DNA of 64,000 bases from Jeotgalibacillus campisalis. GTDB taxonomy: Bacteria; Bacillota; Bacilli; Bacillales; Jeotgalibacillaceae. Location of the stretch: the NCBI RefSeq assembly GCF_000829515.1, contig NZ_JXRR01000001.1, positions 372,001-436,000 of the forward strand, given 5' to 3'. Of this stretch, positions 7,558 through 15,643 are shown piece by piece; the stretch's first letter is position 1, and each line of letters starts with the position of its first letter. The notes beneath the pieces are model-generated. The model searched no databases and had not been told where the DNA came from. It saw only the letters and a program-made list of their open reading frames with translations. A program made the position numbers and the translations under genes.

Positions 7558-9327
7558 TTAGCATACATACTGTTCTTTATCATACAGTCGATCAGCTATC
7601 GTGCGAGAGGTTTGAACAGAGGTACAGTCAGTCAGGTAGCTGCTGCATTCCCGGATCGTTAATCCTATAAGGTTCTCTCGCTTTTCTCCTTCAGTCAGCT
7701 CCGTGATGAGCTTTCTTGAAATTCGTTCCCCTTCCCAGACGGCTTTTTCTAAAGCTATTTTCGTTAAATCAATTTTAGCTGCTTCTTTTTCCTCTCCATT
7801 TTTCACTATCGCTTTATCTGTCCGATAGACGATTGATTCTGCTGCATAAACATGAATGGCCAGATCAGCCAAAGCCATTAAGGCTTCCTGCTGGTGAACG
7901 AGGGATGGACCCCATTTTTCAACTATTAGACCTGCATTTAGCAAAAATAAGCTGCGAAGCGTCCGAACCGCTTCCTTTTCTTTATTGATTACTCCCTGTT
8001 CTACTGCAGGAGGCTGATTTAAATTATGATAAGCCCGCTCTGCTTCCTTCGCCAGATCCATTTCCCCCTTCATTGCTTTGCGGAAAAAGTGAGTGGAGAT
8101 CAGAAGCCGGTTAATTTCATTGGTGCCTTCAAAAATACGATTGATTCTCGAATCACGATAGAGTTGCTCAATCCCGTATTCTTTTATATAACCTGCACCG
8201 CCATGCAGCTGCAGGGCTTCATCTGCCATCCAGTCCAGCGTTTCCGAGCCGTACACTTTGCAAATTGCACACTCCACTGCGTATTCACCCATCTGCCTGC
8301 CGATTTGTTTAAAATCTGTGGAATCATATAGAGCACCTAACGCTTCTTCCAATAGCCCTGCGGTTCTGTACTGCACAGATTCTGCAGCATAAAGTTGAGC
8401 TGCGAGAGAAGAAACTTTTTGTTTTGTCGCAGGAAACTGAGCAATTTCCTGCTTGAATTGCTTTCGCTCTTTAACAAATTTGAGCGTTTTCTGCAGACCG
8501 AACTTTGAAGCTCCCACGCAAGCTGAACCTAAATTAAAACGGCCCAGATTCAAAACATTCAGCGCAATGATATGTCCCTTCCCCACTTCTCCGAGAAGAT
8601 TTTCTTTTGGTATCATGCAATCTTCGAATACCACAGACCTTGTAGAAGAACCCTTAATGCCCATTTTTCTTTCCTCTGGCCCAAGAGACAAACCGGGATG
8701 ATTTTTTTCTGCAATAAAAGCAGTAAACTCGCTCCCATCCACTTTTGCATAAACAATAAATGTATCTGAAAAAACAGCATTCGTAATATAAATTTTGGTA
8801 CCATTGAGAATGTAATGTGACCCCTCCTCATTCAGGACAGCGGTCGTTTGAGCTGACAGCGCGTCAGACCCTGCCCCAGGCTCCGTTAAACAATAAGCTC
8901 CGATCCATTCCCCGGATGCAAGCTTAGGAAGATACTTTTTCTTCTGCTCCTCTGTGCCAAAATACGTAATAGGCAGCGTGGCAATACAAGTATGATTCGA
9001 GTGAGCTACACCGTAACCGCTTGTCGGTCCGACCATTTCACCAACGATGCCTTTACTAATTTTATCGAGTCCCAGACCTCCGTACTGTTCAGGAATACTA
9101 TGGGCAAGCAGTCCAGCCTCTCCCGCCTTTTTCATTAACTCAGGGATCAAGTCAAATTCCTGATTTTCTATTTTGTCATTTAAAGGAGTAACTTCTTTTT
9201 GTACAAACTGCCTGGCAGAAGCGCCAATCATTTTATGCTCATCCGTAAAATCCTCTGGTGTAAAAAAGAGGTCGCCATCTAAGGCTGAATACAAAAAATG
9301 CGACCCTTTGTTTAATAAATTAACCAT
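7558..9327 (-). CDS. Acyl-CoA dehydrogenase, FadE type with C-terminal extension
   Basis: 589 residues from ATG at 9327, which overlaps the stop of the upstream gene by one base (TGATG) and has GGGAGG seven bases upstream. The N-terminal LYSALDGDLFFTPEDFTDEH and total length match B. subtilis FadE (YusJ, about 594 aa). FAD/substrate signatures CLTEPGAGSDA (about residue 151) and QLHGGAGYIKEYGIEQLYRD are present, and the catalytic Glu is in IFEGTNEI. The C-terminal ~170 residues form the extra helical domain of this subtype. It introduces the 2,3-trans double bond into acyl-CoA in beta-oxidation, passing electrons to ETF. Fifth gene of the TetR-controlled operon. Confidence 0.9.
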   Translation of the reverse strand: MVNLLNKGSHFLYSALDGDLFFTPEDFTDEHKMIGASARQFVQKEVTPLNDKIENQEFDLIPELMKKAGEAGLLAHSIPEQYGGLGLDKISKGIVGEMVGPTSGYGVAHSNHTCIATLPITYFGTEEQKKKYLPKLASGEWIGAYCLTEPGAGSDALSAQTTAVLNEEGSHYILNGTKIYITNAVFSDTFIVYAKVDGSEFTAFIAEKNHPGLSLGPEERKMGIKGSSTRSVVFEDCMIPKENLLGEVGKGHIIALNVLNLGRFNLGSACVGASKFGLQKTLKFVKERKQFKQEIAQFPATKQKVSSLAAQLYAAESVQYRTAGLLEEALGALYDSTDFKQIGRQMGEYAVECAICKVYGSETLDWMADEALQLHGGAGYIKEYGIEQLYRDSRINRIFEGTNEINRLLISTHFFRKAMKGEMDLAKEAERAYHNLNQPPAVEQGVINKEKEAVRTLRSLFLLNAGLIVEKWGPSLVHQQEALMALADLAIHVYAAESIVYRTDKAIVKNGEEKEAAKIDLTKIALEKAVWEGERISRKLITELTEGEKRENLIGLTIRECSSYLTDCTSVQTSRTIADRLYDKEQYVC

Positions 9328-10079
9328 CAAAGATCCTCCCTTTCATTGCTTACTTTTATCTGACTTTCCCTGAAGATCGGAACGAGCGGTGTACTGTTTT
9401 TTCTCGAAGCATATTCCAGCTCCTCTAAAACATCATAACGGGCAAACAGTCTTCCCACTTTTGAGATCGAGAGAATCATATGTGCTTCTTCCGAATGTCC
9501 ACGGTAAAGCTGCCTGACTGCCTGAGACGAATCCGTCAGTTCAATGTCATCCGCCGTTGTTTCTTCTGTCAGACAATCAATAAAATGCCCGGCTCCATAT
9601 AAGTCTTCTAAACTGACTTCCCCTGAGTTTCCTGCACATACAATAAGAATCGTTTGAGTGTTTCCATTGTGTAAGACTGCTTGAGCGACCGCTTTATTAT
9701 TGAGTAAGCAAGCGATGTATACCCGCTTTGCCCCCGCTGCATTTCGTAAAGCGACCGTACCGTTTGTGGTTGATAGAATGAGCGTTTTGCCGTTTACTTT
9801 AGTACGGAGGTGACTGGGACTGGGGTAGACAAAGCCTTCAATTGGCTCTGCATGCATTTCCCCCGCCAGAACCACATCCTCTTTCTGAAAAGCAGCAGCC
9901 AGCTTTTTCCCTTCTTCACCGTTCAGAACTGGCAAAACGGCCTTTGCTCCATCCATCAGGGCCGTGGTAATGGTTGTTGTAGCCAGCAGGACATCAATGA
10001 CGACCGCTGTTTTATTTCCTTCTTGCAGCTGTTCTTTTATCAGTTCTTCTTTCGTAAACAGAACATGCACTTTTATCAT
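9327..10079 (-). CDS. 2-phosphosulfolactate phosphatase-like (ComB family) protein
   Basis: 250 residues matching the ComB family (PF04029): VVIDVLLATTTITTAL near the N-terminus, LAGEMHAEPIEGFVYPSPSH, LILSTTNGTVAL and LIVCAGNSGEVSLEDLYGAG. In methanogens the enzyme removes phosphate from 2-phosphosulfolactate in coenzyme M synthesis. Bacillus makes no coenzyme M, so the true substrate here is likely another phosphorylated hydroxy acid. The start overlaps the kinase gene by four bases (ATGA) and the stop overlaps the dehydrogenase start by one base, so it is translationally coupled to both. It has no strong ribosome binding site of its own. A role in recycling phosphorylated intermediates made by the adjacent kinase is my inference. 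Confidence 0.85.
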   Translation of the reverse strand: MIKVHVLFTKEELIKEQLQEGNKTAVVIDVLLATTTITTALMDGAKAVLPVLNGEEGKKLAAAFQKEDVVLAGEMHAEPIEGFVYPSPSHLRTKVNGKTLILSTTNGTVALRNAAGAKRVYIACLLNNKAVAQAVLHNGNTQTILIVCAGNSGEVSLEDLYGAGHFIDCLTEETTADDIELTDSSQAVRQLYRGHSEEAHMILSISKVGRLFARYDVLEELEYASRKNSTPLVPIFRESQIKVSNEREDL

Positions 10080-11140
10080 TTTTGTACCGAAACCGTTGAG
10101 GCATGTGTGATCAGCGTTTTTACAAACTGATCAAAGTGTGCGAAGCGGGGATCGCGGGTCTGCCCTTTTTTATAGCGGAAATAAATTTGCTGACAAATGA
10201 CCGCAAGTTTAAAGTAGGCAAAGGTTAAATAGTAGTGCATTTCTCCAACATCGCGTCCGCTTCTTTCCGCATATTGTTTAATGAATTCAGCTCTTGTCAT
10301 AAACCCTTCCTGAATCGTTACAGATGGCTTGCCCAGTCCATTTTTTAATGGTTCCGGGTCATCGGGCTGTGTCCAGTAGCTCATTGCAGCACCGAGATCT
10401 GCAAGAGGATCTCCAACCGACGCCATTTCCCAATCAAACAGTCCCACCATACGCTCAAGCTTCGGGTCAAACATCGCATTATTTAATTTATAGTCATAAT
10501 GAATGATGACAGATGGCTGACTTTTCGGCAGGTGTTGGATGAGCCACTCTTTTAACTGATCTGCTTCTTTTACTTCTTCTGTCTGCGAACGATCATATCG
10601 ATTGATCCAGCTATGAACCTGTCTTTCCATAAAGCCTTCCGGAGAACTGATTTCCCCCAGCTTCGTTTTTTTGAAGTCGATAGCATGCAAATCCACAAGA
10701 GTATCAATCATTAAGTTTGATAGTTTTTGCCGATGCTCAGGTGTGACGTCCAGTCCTTTAGGAAAGGAGTGATCAATCACGATTCCGTGCTTTCTCTCCA
10801 TTAAAAGGAATGGACTCCCGACAATGGATTCATCATGAGAAAATAGGAATGGCTCAGGAGCCTGTGAAAACAGCGGATGAATTTGGGTCAAGAATTGAAA
10901 CTCCCTTTTCATATCATGAGCTTTTGGTGCAAGCGGACCGTGCGGCGGCCTTCTTAAAACCGCTTCCCATTCCCCCATTTTCAATTCATAGGTTAAATTG
11001 GAATGCCCAGCCCAAAATTGTTCGATTTCCAGCGTGGCTTGCGGAAGCTCACCCAGGTTCTCTCGTAAAAACTTTTCCAATAAATCGGTATTTAACTGTT
11101 CACCTTTTTTCACAGGAATTGTATCCTTTGTCTGTGTCAT
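10076..11140 (-). CDS. APH/choline-kinase-like phosphotransferase (ACAD10/11 kinase-domain or LvaA type)
   Basis: 354 residues. Phosphotransferase_2 (APH) fold: GHSNLTYEL near residue 45, VLRRPPHGPLAP near 61, catalytic loop IIHYDYKLNNAMFD (His-x-Asp-x4-Asn) near 217, and the metal-binding GLFDWEMASVGDPLADLG. This type of APH protein, with RRPP and DWE motifs, corresponds to the kinase domain fused to the dehydrogenase in human ACAD10/11 and to LvaA of the bacterial levulinate pathway, which phosphorylates 4-hydroxyacyl-CoA. It is not expected to be an antibiotic resistance enzyme. AGGAGG precedes the ATG; the gene overlaps its upstream and downstream partners by four bases each. Confidence 0.85.
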   Translation of the reverse strand: MTQTKDTIPVKKGEQLNTDLLEKFLRENLGELPQATLEIEQFWAGHSNLTYELKMGEWEAVLRRPPHGPLAPKAHDMKREFQFLTQIHPLFSQAPEPFLFSHDESIVGSPFLLMERKHGIVIDHSFPKGLDVTPEHRQKLSNLMIDTLVDLHAIDFKKTKLGEISSPEGFMERQVHSWINRYDRSQTEEVKEADQLKEWLIQHLPKSQPSVIIHYDYKLNNAMFDPKLERMVGLFDWEMASVGDPLADLGAAMSYWTQPDDPEPLKNGLGKPSVTIQEGFMTRAEFIKQYAERSGRDVGEMHYYLTFAYFKLAVICQQIYFRYKKGQTRDPRFAHFDQFVKTLITHASTVSVQK

Positions 11141-11547
11141 ACGATGCCTCCTCCTGCGATATGGTCCTTCAGTTTATTTCTCAGCCCTTCCGGAATAGCA
11201 GCACTTGTTTGGTTTTCAAAATCGAAATAAACAATGACTGCATTTCCCCTTGCAATCTGATCACCCGTTTGAGCACACAGGATCTGATGCTCAAGTTCAA
11301 AGCTTTTTGTTCCAATTCGGGAAATGGCAGTAGTGACAGTCAGAACCTGATTAAAATAACCTTGATTCGTAAAATCACATTTTGTTGAAGCCAAAATGAA
11401 ATTCCAGTGATTCACATCCATGGGATAGCCCAAAGAGGAAAAAAACTGAATTCTTGCTTCTTCTAAATAGATAAAGTAACTTGTGTTGTTCACATGTCCA
11501 AGCGCATCAGTTTCACAAAAGCGGACCGTTATTTCCCTCCGTTCCAT
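11137..11547 (-). CDS. Hotdog-fold acyl-CoA thioesterase (4HBT/YbgC type)
   Basis: 136 residues from the ATG at 11547 (MERREITVRF), which follows GGGCGGGAG; the longer open frame to 11676 would overlap the upstream gene by over 100 bases and is rejected. VRFCETDALGHVNNTSYFIYLEEAR carries the Asp and the HVNN signature of the 4-hydroxybenzoyl-CoA thioesterase family, with the catalytic Asp (TDALGHVNN). It would hydrolyse acyl-CoA thioesters, releasing CoA, perhaps to relieve trapped intermediates. Thirteen bases separate it from the 3-hydroxyacyl-CoA dehydrogenase upstream; it overlaps the kinase gene by four bases. Confidence 0.85.
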   Translation of the reverse strand: MERREITVRFCETDALGHVNNTSYFIYLEEARIQFFSSLGYPMDVNHWNFILASTKCDFTNQGYFNQVLTVTTAISRIGTKSFELEHQILCAQTGDQIARGNAVIVYFDFENQTSAAIPEGLRNKLKDHIAGGGIV

Positions 11548-11560
11548 TCTCCCGCCCCCT

Positions 11561-12445
11561 TTAATTCCTGCCCTTGTCAGAAGAGTAGGTGTACCATCCC
11601 TTGCCTGTTTTTCTGCCGAGTTCTCCATTTTCCACTTTCTCAAGAACACAGGGAAACGGTTTATCTTCCGGATCACCCGTCTCCTGGTACCGCTGCTCCA
11701 TCACAAAAGCAGCCACATCAAGACCGGATAAGTCCATGAGCTCGAAAGGACCGATCGGATGATTCAGCGCTTTTCGGCAAATCAGATCAATATCCTTAAA
11801 ATCCGCAATGCCTTCTTCATACAAAAAAACCGCTTCTTTTTGCAGCGCACCTAAAATCCGGTTCGCCACAAAACCTGAGATTTCTTTTTTAAGTAAAATG
11901 GCCGTGCGATTCATCCTGCTGCAAACCTCCATTGCTAAATGAGCTGTTTCTTCAGAGGTATCCTCACTCATGACAACTTCCACGCAATCCATGACAAGCG
12001 GGGGAAAGAAAAAGTGCATATTAATCACTTTGTCTTTTCGCTTCGTTGCCCCTGCAAGTAAGCTGTTGACGATGGTAGAACTGTTCGTTGCAAAGACTGT
12101 GTGAGAAGGGGCGAATTGCTCCAGCTTTTGGAATACCTCTTTTTTGACTTCAAGCTTCTCTGTTACCGCTTCAATTACGAGATCTGCCTGACGGACCGCT
12201 TCTTCAAACTGCACAGTAAAAGACAGGTTTTTAAGCGCTTTCATTTTTTCGCTCTCAGTAATTTTTCCTTTCCCTACCCATCTGTTCATGATGGAAGAAA
12301 GAGATGCTTCTGCCCCATGAAGCGCTTCTTCGTTTACATCCTGAATGATTGTCGTATAGCCTGCCAGTGCCGATAGCATCCCAATTTGATGGCCCATACT
12401 CCCTGATCCAATGACGGTTATCTGCGTTATATCCCGTTGACTCAT
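11561..12445 (-). CDS. 3-hydroxyacyl-CoA dehydrogenase (Hbd/PaaH type)
   Basis: 294 residues. NAD-binding VIGSGSMGHQIGMLSALAG at about 10-28, NSSTIVNSLLAG (catalytic Ser region) near 120, MHFFFPP near 143 with the catalytic His replacing the usual H-F-F-N-P, GFVANRILGA near 190 and the C-terminal helical domain with NHPIGPFELMDLSGLD. It oxidises 3-hydroxyacyl-CoA to 3-ketoacyl-CoA with NAD. It is the promoter-proximal gene of a six-gene operon (through 6550). AGGAGG supports the ATG, and a perfect 16-bp palindrome lies 18 bases upstream of the start. Confidence 0.9.
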   Translation of the reverse strand: MSQRDITQITVIGSGSMGHQIGMLSALAGYTTIIQDVNEEALHGAEASLSSIMNRWVGKGKITESEKMKALKNLSFTVQFEEAVRQADLVIEAVTEKLEVKKEVFQKLEQFAPSHTVFATNSSTIVNSLLAGATKRKDKVINMHFFFPPLVMDCVEVVMSEDTSEETAHLAMEVCSRMNRTAILLKKEISGFVANRILGALQKEAVFLYEEGIADFKDIDLICRKALNHPIGPFELMDLSGLDVAAFVMEQRYQETGDPEDKPFPCVLEKVENGELGRKTGKGWYTYSSDKGRN

Positions 12446-12462
12446 ATTTAATTTCCTCCTTG

Positions 12463-12478
12463 TACTAACCGGTTAGTA
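12463..12478. promoter_or_regulatory. TetR-type operator 1 (upstream of the hbd operon)
   Basis: TACTAACCGGTTAGTA is a perfect 16-bp palindrome between the TetR gene and the hbd operon, just before the Shine-Dalgarno sequence. Related sites occur at 15201-15216 and 15628-15643, the other two leftward units of this region. The ACCGGT core is typical of TetR/FadR-like operators. Confidence 0.8.
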
Positions 12479-12507
12479 TGTTTAGGTTAATAGAAGATCG
12501 AACTCTT

Positions 12508-13071
12508 CTATTTATTGATTCCTTTTAAAATCATTTCCGTAAAAATATGTGCGATTTCTTCTTCCGACAACTCACCGTCCGGGCTGAACCACTGGTAGCT
12601 CCAATTGGCCATTCCCAGCACGCCAAAAGTCGCAATGGATACATTCAGGTCCTCCTGGAATTCTTCTTTTTCGATCCCTTCCCGGAGCAGCTGTTCAATT
12701 CTCAGCCTGAAGGCATCGCGTTTGGGAATGATCTGCGACAGTCGTTCTTCATTCAGGTTCCGCATTTCTCTAAAGAAAATTTTGGCGCTGGCTCCTTGGG
12801 TTTTAATATTACGGAGAAGCATATAGATCATCTCGTACAGTTTTGTCTTGCAGTCAGATCCTGTGCTGCTCATAATTCTTTCTTGCTGATCAAGCAGGTC
12901 TTCTATATAACGAAGCTGAATATCCATCAGCAGCTGTTCCTTACTGGAAAAATAGTAATAAAAGGTTCCTTTCGTTACACCATTTGCTTCCACAATATCC
13001 TGAATGGACGTTTCACTAAATCCCTTTTTTTCAAATAAAATAATGCTTTGCTCTGTAATTTTTTCCTTCAT
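12508..13071 (-). CDS. TetR/AcrR family regulator, FadR-like, of the acyl-CoA regulon
   Basis: 187 residues. The N-terminal helix-turn-helix reads FSETSIQDIVEANGVTKGTFYYYFSSKEQLL (residues about 19-49), characteristic of TetR proteins; the rest is an all-helical ligand domain (about 60-187) like those of TetR regulators that bind acyl-CoA. Given its place between two units that share an operator, it probably represses the fatty-acyl/hydroxyacyl catabolic genes and is released by an acyl-CoA ligand. The ribosome binding site is weak (GTGAAG). No copy of the operator is seen directly before this gene, so autoregulation would have to act through other sites. Function by context, not proven. Confidence 0.85.
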   Translation of the reverse strand: MKEKITEQSIILFEKKGFSETSIQDIVEANGVTKGTFYYYFSSKEQLLMDIQLRYIEDLLDQQERIMSSTGSDCKTKLYEMIYMLLRNIKTQGASAKIFFREMRNLNEERLSQIIPKRDAFRLRIEQLLREGIEKEEFQEDLNVSIATFGVLGMANWSYQWFSPDGELSEEEIAHIFTEMILKGINK

Positions 13072-13174
13072 GTTTGCTTCACGCCTCTGTTATGAAATAA
13101 TGCTAGAATTATATCATAAGGTTCTTCTGCTGTTTCGCAACACATACTAGTTTTTATGTTTTCAGGCCTTTACT

Positions 13175-13948
13175 TTACATAGCATGAGTGCCGCCGTCCA
13201 CCACTAACACATCCCCTGTGACGTAAGCAGAGGCCTTTGATGCAAGGAATAGCGCCGCACCCTTTAAATCGTCTTCAGTGCCAAAGCGTTTCAGCGGTGT
13301 TCCTTCTAAAATAGGATTTTTTCCATTTTCAATGATGTCTTTAGACATTTTAGTCGGGAAGAATCCAGGTGCGATGGCATTCACATTAATATTGTGCTTT
13401 CCCCATTTAACCGCAAGATCTTTGGTCATCGTAATCACAGCACCCTTACTCGTATTGTAACCAATCGTGTCCATGACTCTTGGGTCTGTTCCCCCGAGTC
13501 CGGCAACTGAGGAGATGTTTATGATTTTCCCTTCCTTTTGCTCTATCATTGTTCTTCCTACTGCCTGACTCATTAAAAAGGTGCCCGTGACATTAACGTT
13601 CATCACCTTTTGCCAGGCTTCAAGCGGCATATCTTCTGCAGGCGCTCCCCATGTGGCGCCGCTGTTATTCACAAGTATATCGATTCGTCCAAAATGTTGA
13701 ACGGTCTGTTTAACAACTCTCGCAACATCATCAGGATTTGAAATGTCACACTGCATCGCCAGCGTTTTTACTCCCAGCTTCTCGAGGCTGTCTGCCACCT
13801 CCTGACACGCTTCGAGCTTTCTGGAACAAACCGCAATGTTTGCTCCAGCCTCTGCAAACCCCTCTGCAATCTGTGCGCCGAGCCCTCTCCCGCCGCCTGT
13901 AATGAGAGCTGTTTTTCCTGTTAAGTTAAATAGTTCAAAAACATTCAT
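13175..13948 (-). CDS. SDR family oxidoreductase (gluconate 5-dehydrogenase/FabG-like; LvaD candidate)
   Basis: 257 residues from ATG at 13948, chosen over 13954 because GAGGG is six bases away rather than adjacent. Motifs: TGGGRGLGAQIAEG (cofactor), CDISNPDDV (Asp), NNSGATWGAP (NNSG variant of NNAG), INISSVAGLGG (Ser) and YNTSKGAV (catalytic Tyr and Lys); the C-terminus ends VVDGGTHAM. It is 24 bases downstream of the ACAD11-like dehydrogenase and surely co-transcribed. In the levulinate pathway a comparable SDR reduces a 4-oxoacyl-CoA to 4-hydroxyacyl-CoA; a general 3-oxoacyl-CoA or alcohol role is the alternative. Confidence 0.85.
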   Translation of the reverse strand: MNVFELFNLTGKTALITGGGRGLGAQIAEGFAEAGANIAVCSRKLEACQEVADSLEKLGVKTLAMQCDISNPDDVARVVKQTVQHFGRIDILVNNSGATWGAPAEDMPLEAWQKVMNVNVTGTFLMSQAVGRTMIEQKEGKIINISSVAGLGGTDPRVMDTIGYNTSKGAVITMTKDLAVKWGKHNINVNAIAPGFFPTKMSKDIIENGKNPILEGTPLKRFGTEDDLKGAALFLASKASAYVTGDVLVVDGGTHAM

Positions 13949-13972
13949 TGTCATCCCTCGCTTCTTCTTTCC

Positions 13973-15181
13973 TTATTGGTATTTTTTCAGTTCAAGCCTT
14001 CCAATTTGAGCCCGGTGAACCTCATCAGGACCATCTGCCAAACGCAGCGTCCGGGCATTTGCCCATTGCGCAGCCAAAGGAAAATCCTCCGAAACCCCAG
14101 CTCCCCCCAGCGCCTGAATCGCACGGTCGAGGACCTTCAGCGCCATTGATGGAGCCACTACTTTAATCATCGCGATCTCTGCTTTCGCCACTTTGTTTCC
14201 AACCGTGTCCATCATGTAGGCTGCCTTCAATGTCAGCAGTCTGGCCTGTTCAATTTCAATTCTTGAATCGGCAATCCACTCTTTGATTACTCCTTGGCTT
14301 GAGAGTGGTTTTCCAAAAGCCGTCCGACTCTGAACGCGCTTACATAACTCCTCCAACGCTCTTTCTGCTGCTCCGATCAACCTCATGCAATGATGAATGC
14401 GTCCTGGTCCAAGTCTTCCTTGTGCAATGGTAAATCCTTTTCCTTCTCCTAACAGAATATTTTCTGCCGGTACCCTCACTTGATCGAATGTAATTTCTGC
14501 ATGCCCATGTGGCGCATGATCGTAACCAAATACCGGCAGCATTCGTTCAATCTTCACCCCTTTGGCATCAAGTGGAACCAGGATCATTGATTGCTGTTCA
14601 TAACGATCTGCTGAAGCATCTGTTTTCCCCATCACGATAGCAAGTTTGCATCTTGGATCACCAGCTCCGGACGACCACCACTTTCGTCCATTAATGACAT
14701 ATTCATTACCATCTCTTTCAATTCGAGCTTCAATATTCGTCGCGTCAGATGAAGCAACATCTGGCTCAGTCATAGAAAAGCAGGATCGGATGGTTCCTTC
14801 AAGAAGTGGATTCAGCCATTCTTTTTTCTGCTTTTCTGTTCCATAGCGCACCAGCACTTCCATATTGCCGGTATCCGGTGCATTGCAGTTAAAGATCTCT
14901 GGCGCAATCAGCGAGCGTCCCATTCTTTCACATAAGGGAGCGTACTCCACATTAGTCAACCCTGCGCCATATTCACTTTCCGGCAAAAATAAATTCCATA
15001 AACCTTCTGCTTTTGCTCTTTGTTTCAGCTTCTCCATCACAGGCGGAACATGACTAAAGCGAGACTCGCCTTCCTTTAACTGCTGCTCATATAGCGTTTC
15101 ATTCGGATAAACATGGTCTTCCATAAAAGCATTCAGCTTGCTCTCAAGTTCAATCACTTTTGGTGAATATGAGAAATTCAT
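13973..15181 (-). CDS. ACAD10/11-like acyl-CoA dehydrogenase (LvaC-like)
   Basis: 402 residues, close to the dehydrogenase part of human ACAD11 along its length: [78 protein letters not shown] and [18 protein letters not shown]. At the position where FadE-type enzymes have the catalytic Glu (FEGTNEI), this protein has Asp (ADGPDEV). Enzymes of this branch act with an APH-type kinase on 4-hydroxyacyl-CoA, eliminating phosphate to give the enoyl product. GGAGTG precedes the ATG. The gene starts a two-gene unit with the SDR and is controlled by an operator at 15201-15216. Confidence 0.9.
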   Translation of the reverse strand: MNFSYSPKVIELESKLNAFMEDHVYPNETLYEQQLKEGESRFSHVPPVMEKLKQRAKAEGLWNLFLPESEYGAGLTNVEYAPLCERMGRSLIAPEIFNCNAPDTGNMEVLVRYGTEKQKKEWLNPLLEGTIRSCFSMTEPDVASSDATNIEARIERDGNEYVINGRKWWSSGAGDPRCKLAIVMGKTDASADRYEQQSMILVPLDAKGVKIERMLPVFGYDHAPHGHAEITFDQVRVPAENILLGEGKGFTIAQGRLGPGRIHHCMRLIGAAERALEELCKRVQSRTAFGKPLSSQGVIKEWIADSRIEIEQARLLTLKAAYMMDTVGNKVAKAEIAMIKVVAPSMALKVLDRAIQALGGAGVSEDFPLAAQWANARTLRLADGPDEVHRAQIGRLELKKYQ

Positions 15182-15200
15182 AAACCTTCACTCCTTTACT

Positions 15201-15216
15201 AACTAACCGGTCGGTA
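15201..15216. promoter_or_regulatory. TetR-type operator 2 (upstream of the ACAD11-like gene)
   Basis: AACTAACCGGTCGGTA matches operator 1 at 13 of 16 positions and keeps the ACCGGT core. It lies directly downstream of the predicted -10 element of the dehydrogenase promoter, where repressor binding would block transcription. Confidence 0.75.
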
Positions 15217-15227
15217 TGTATAGTGTA

Positions 15228-15255
15228 AGTATATCTATTTTTTATAAATACTCAA
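15228..15255 (-). promoter_or_regulatory. Sigma-A promoter of the ACAD11-like/SDR unit
   Basis: On the minus strand TTGAGT (15255-15250), a 16-base spacer, then TATACT (15233-15228). The operator follows immediately. Confidence 0.6.
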
Positions 15256-15278
15256 CTGTTTTCTGAAAAATCTAAAAT

Positions 15279-15316
15279 AAAAAAATCGCTCTTCATTAAA
15301 TGAGAAACGATTTTTT
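15279..15316 (-). terminator. Terminator of the 79-residue gene
   Basis: AAAAAATCG and CGATTTTTT arms with an AT-rich loop, ending in a T-run on the minus strand, 34 bases after the stop at 15350. Confidence 0.75.
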
Positions 15317-15349
15317 AACTAAGCACGTTAAATTAATTTAGGAATGAAA

Positions 15350-15589
15350 TCAACCTGCTCCGTTTTCTTCAATCAGTTTTTCGAACGAACGATTGCGGTG
15401 AAGCTTTTCATCTTCAGATGCCAAATCATACTTTTTTAACAAATGAAAAATTTGATTCAGCCTTTCTTGATCAAGATTTGATTGCAGCAAAATTTCTACA
15501 CCAGTAAATATTTCCTTTGGTAAATACTCGTGTTGGCTAACCAGTTTTTGTCTTACTTCATCATGAGAATGATCAATCGTGCATGACAT
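15350..15589 (-). CDS. Small conserved-looking cytosolic protein of unknown function (79 aa)
   Basis: 79 residues, start ATG at 15589 with AGGGTG upstream. The sequence is hydrophilic and helical: a His/Asp-rich N-terminus (MSCTIDHSHDEVRQ) then EYLPKEIFTGVEILLQSNLD and IFHLLKKYDLASEDEKLHRN. No signal peptide, membrane segment or known motif. It has its own terminator and an upstream variant of the TetR operator (15628-15643), which ties it to the acyl-CoA regulon. A small protein, LvaB, is needed with the kinase in the levulinate pathway; I see no sequence reason to equate them, but the parallel deserves a check. Confidence 0.65.
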   Translation of the reverse strand: MSCTIDHSHDEVRQKLVSQHEYLPKEIFTGVEILLQSNLDQERLNQIFHLLKKYDLASEDEKLHRNRSFEKLIEENGAG

Positions 15590-15627
15590 CCTGACACCCT
15601 TTCTGTCTGTTTAAAATAATTCCTTAA

Positions 15628-15643
15628 AAATAACCGGTATGTA
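15628..15643. promoter_or_regulatory. TetR-type operator 3, degenerate (upstream of the 79-aa gene)
   Basis: AAATAACCGGTATGTA agrees with operator 1 at 12 of 16 positions including TAACCGGT. It lies 39 bases before the start codon of the small gene. Confidence 0.55.

Noticed and set aside
10076-11140. Reading the APH-like gene as an aminoglycoside resistance gene.
   Set aside because: Its RRPP/HYDYKLNN/DWE motifs and acyl-CoA operon match the ACAD10/11 or LvaA kinase branch instead.
11548-11676. N-terminal extension of the thioesterase.
   Set aside because: Would overlap the 3-hydroxyacyl-CoA dehydrogenase; the ATG at 11547 has a good site and family alignment starts there.
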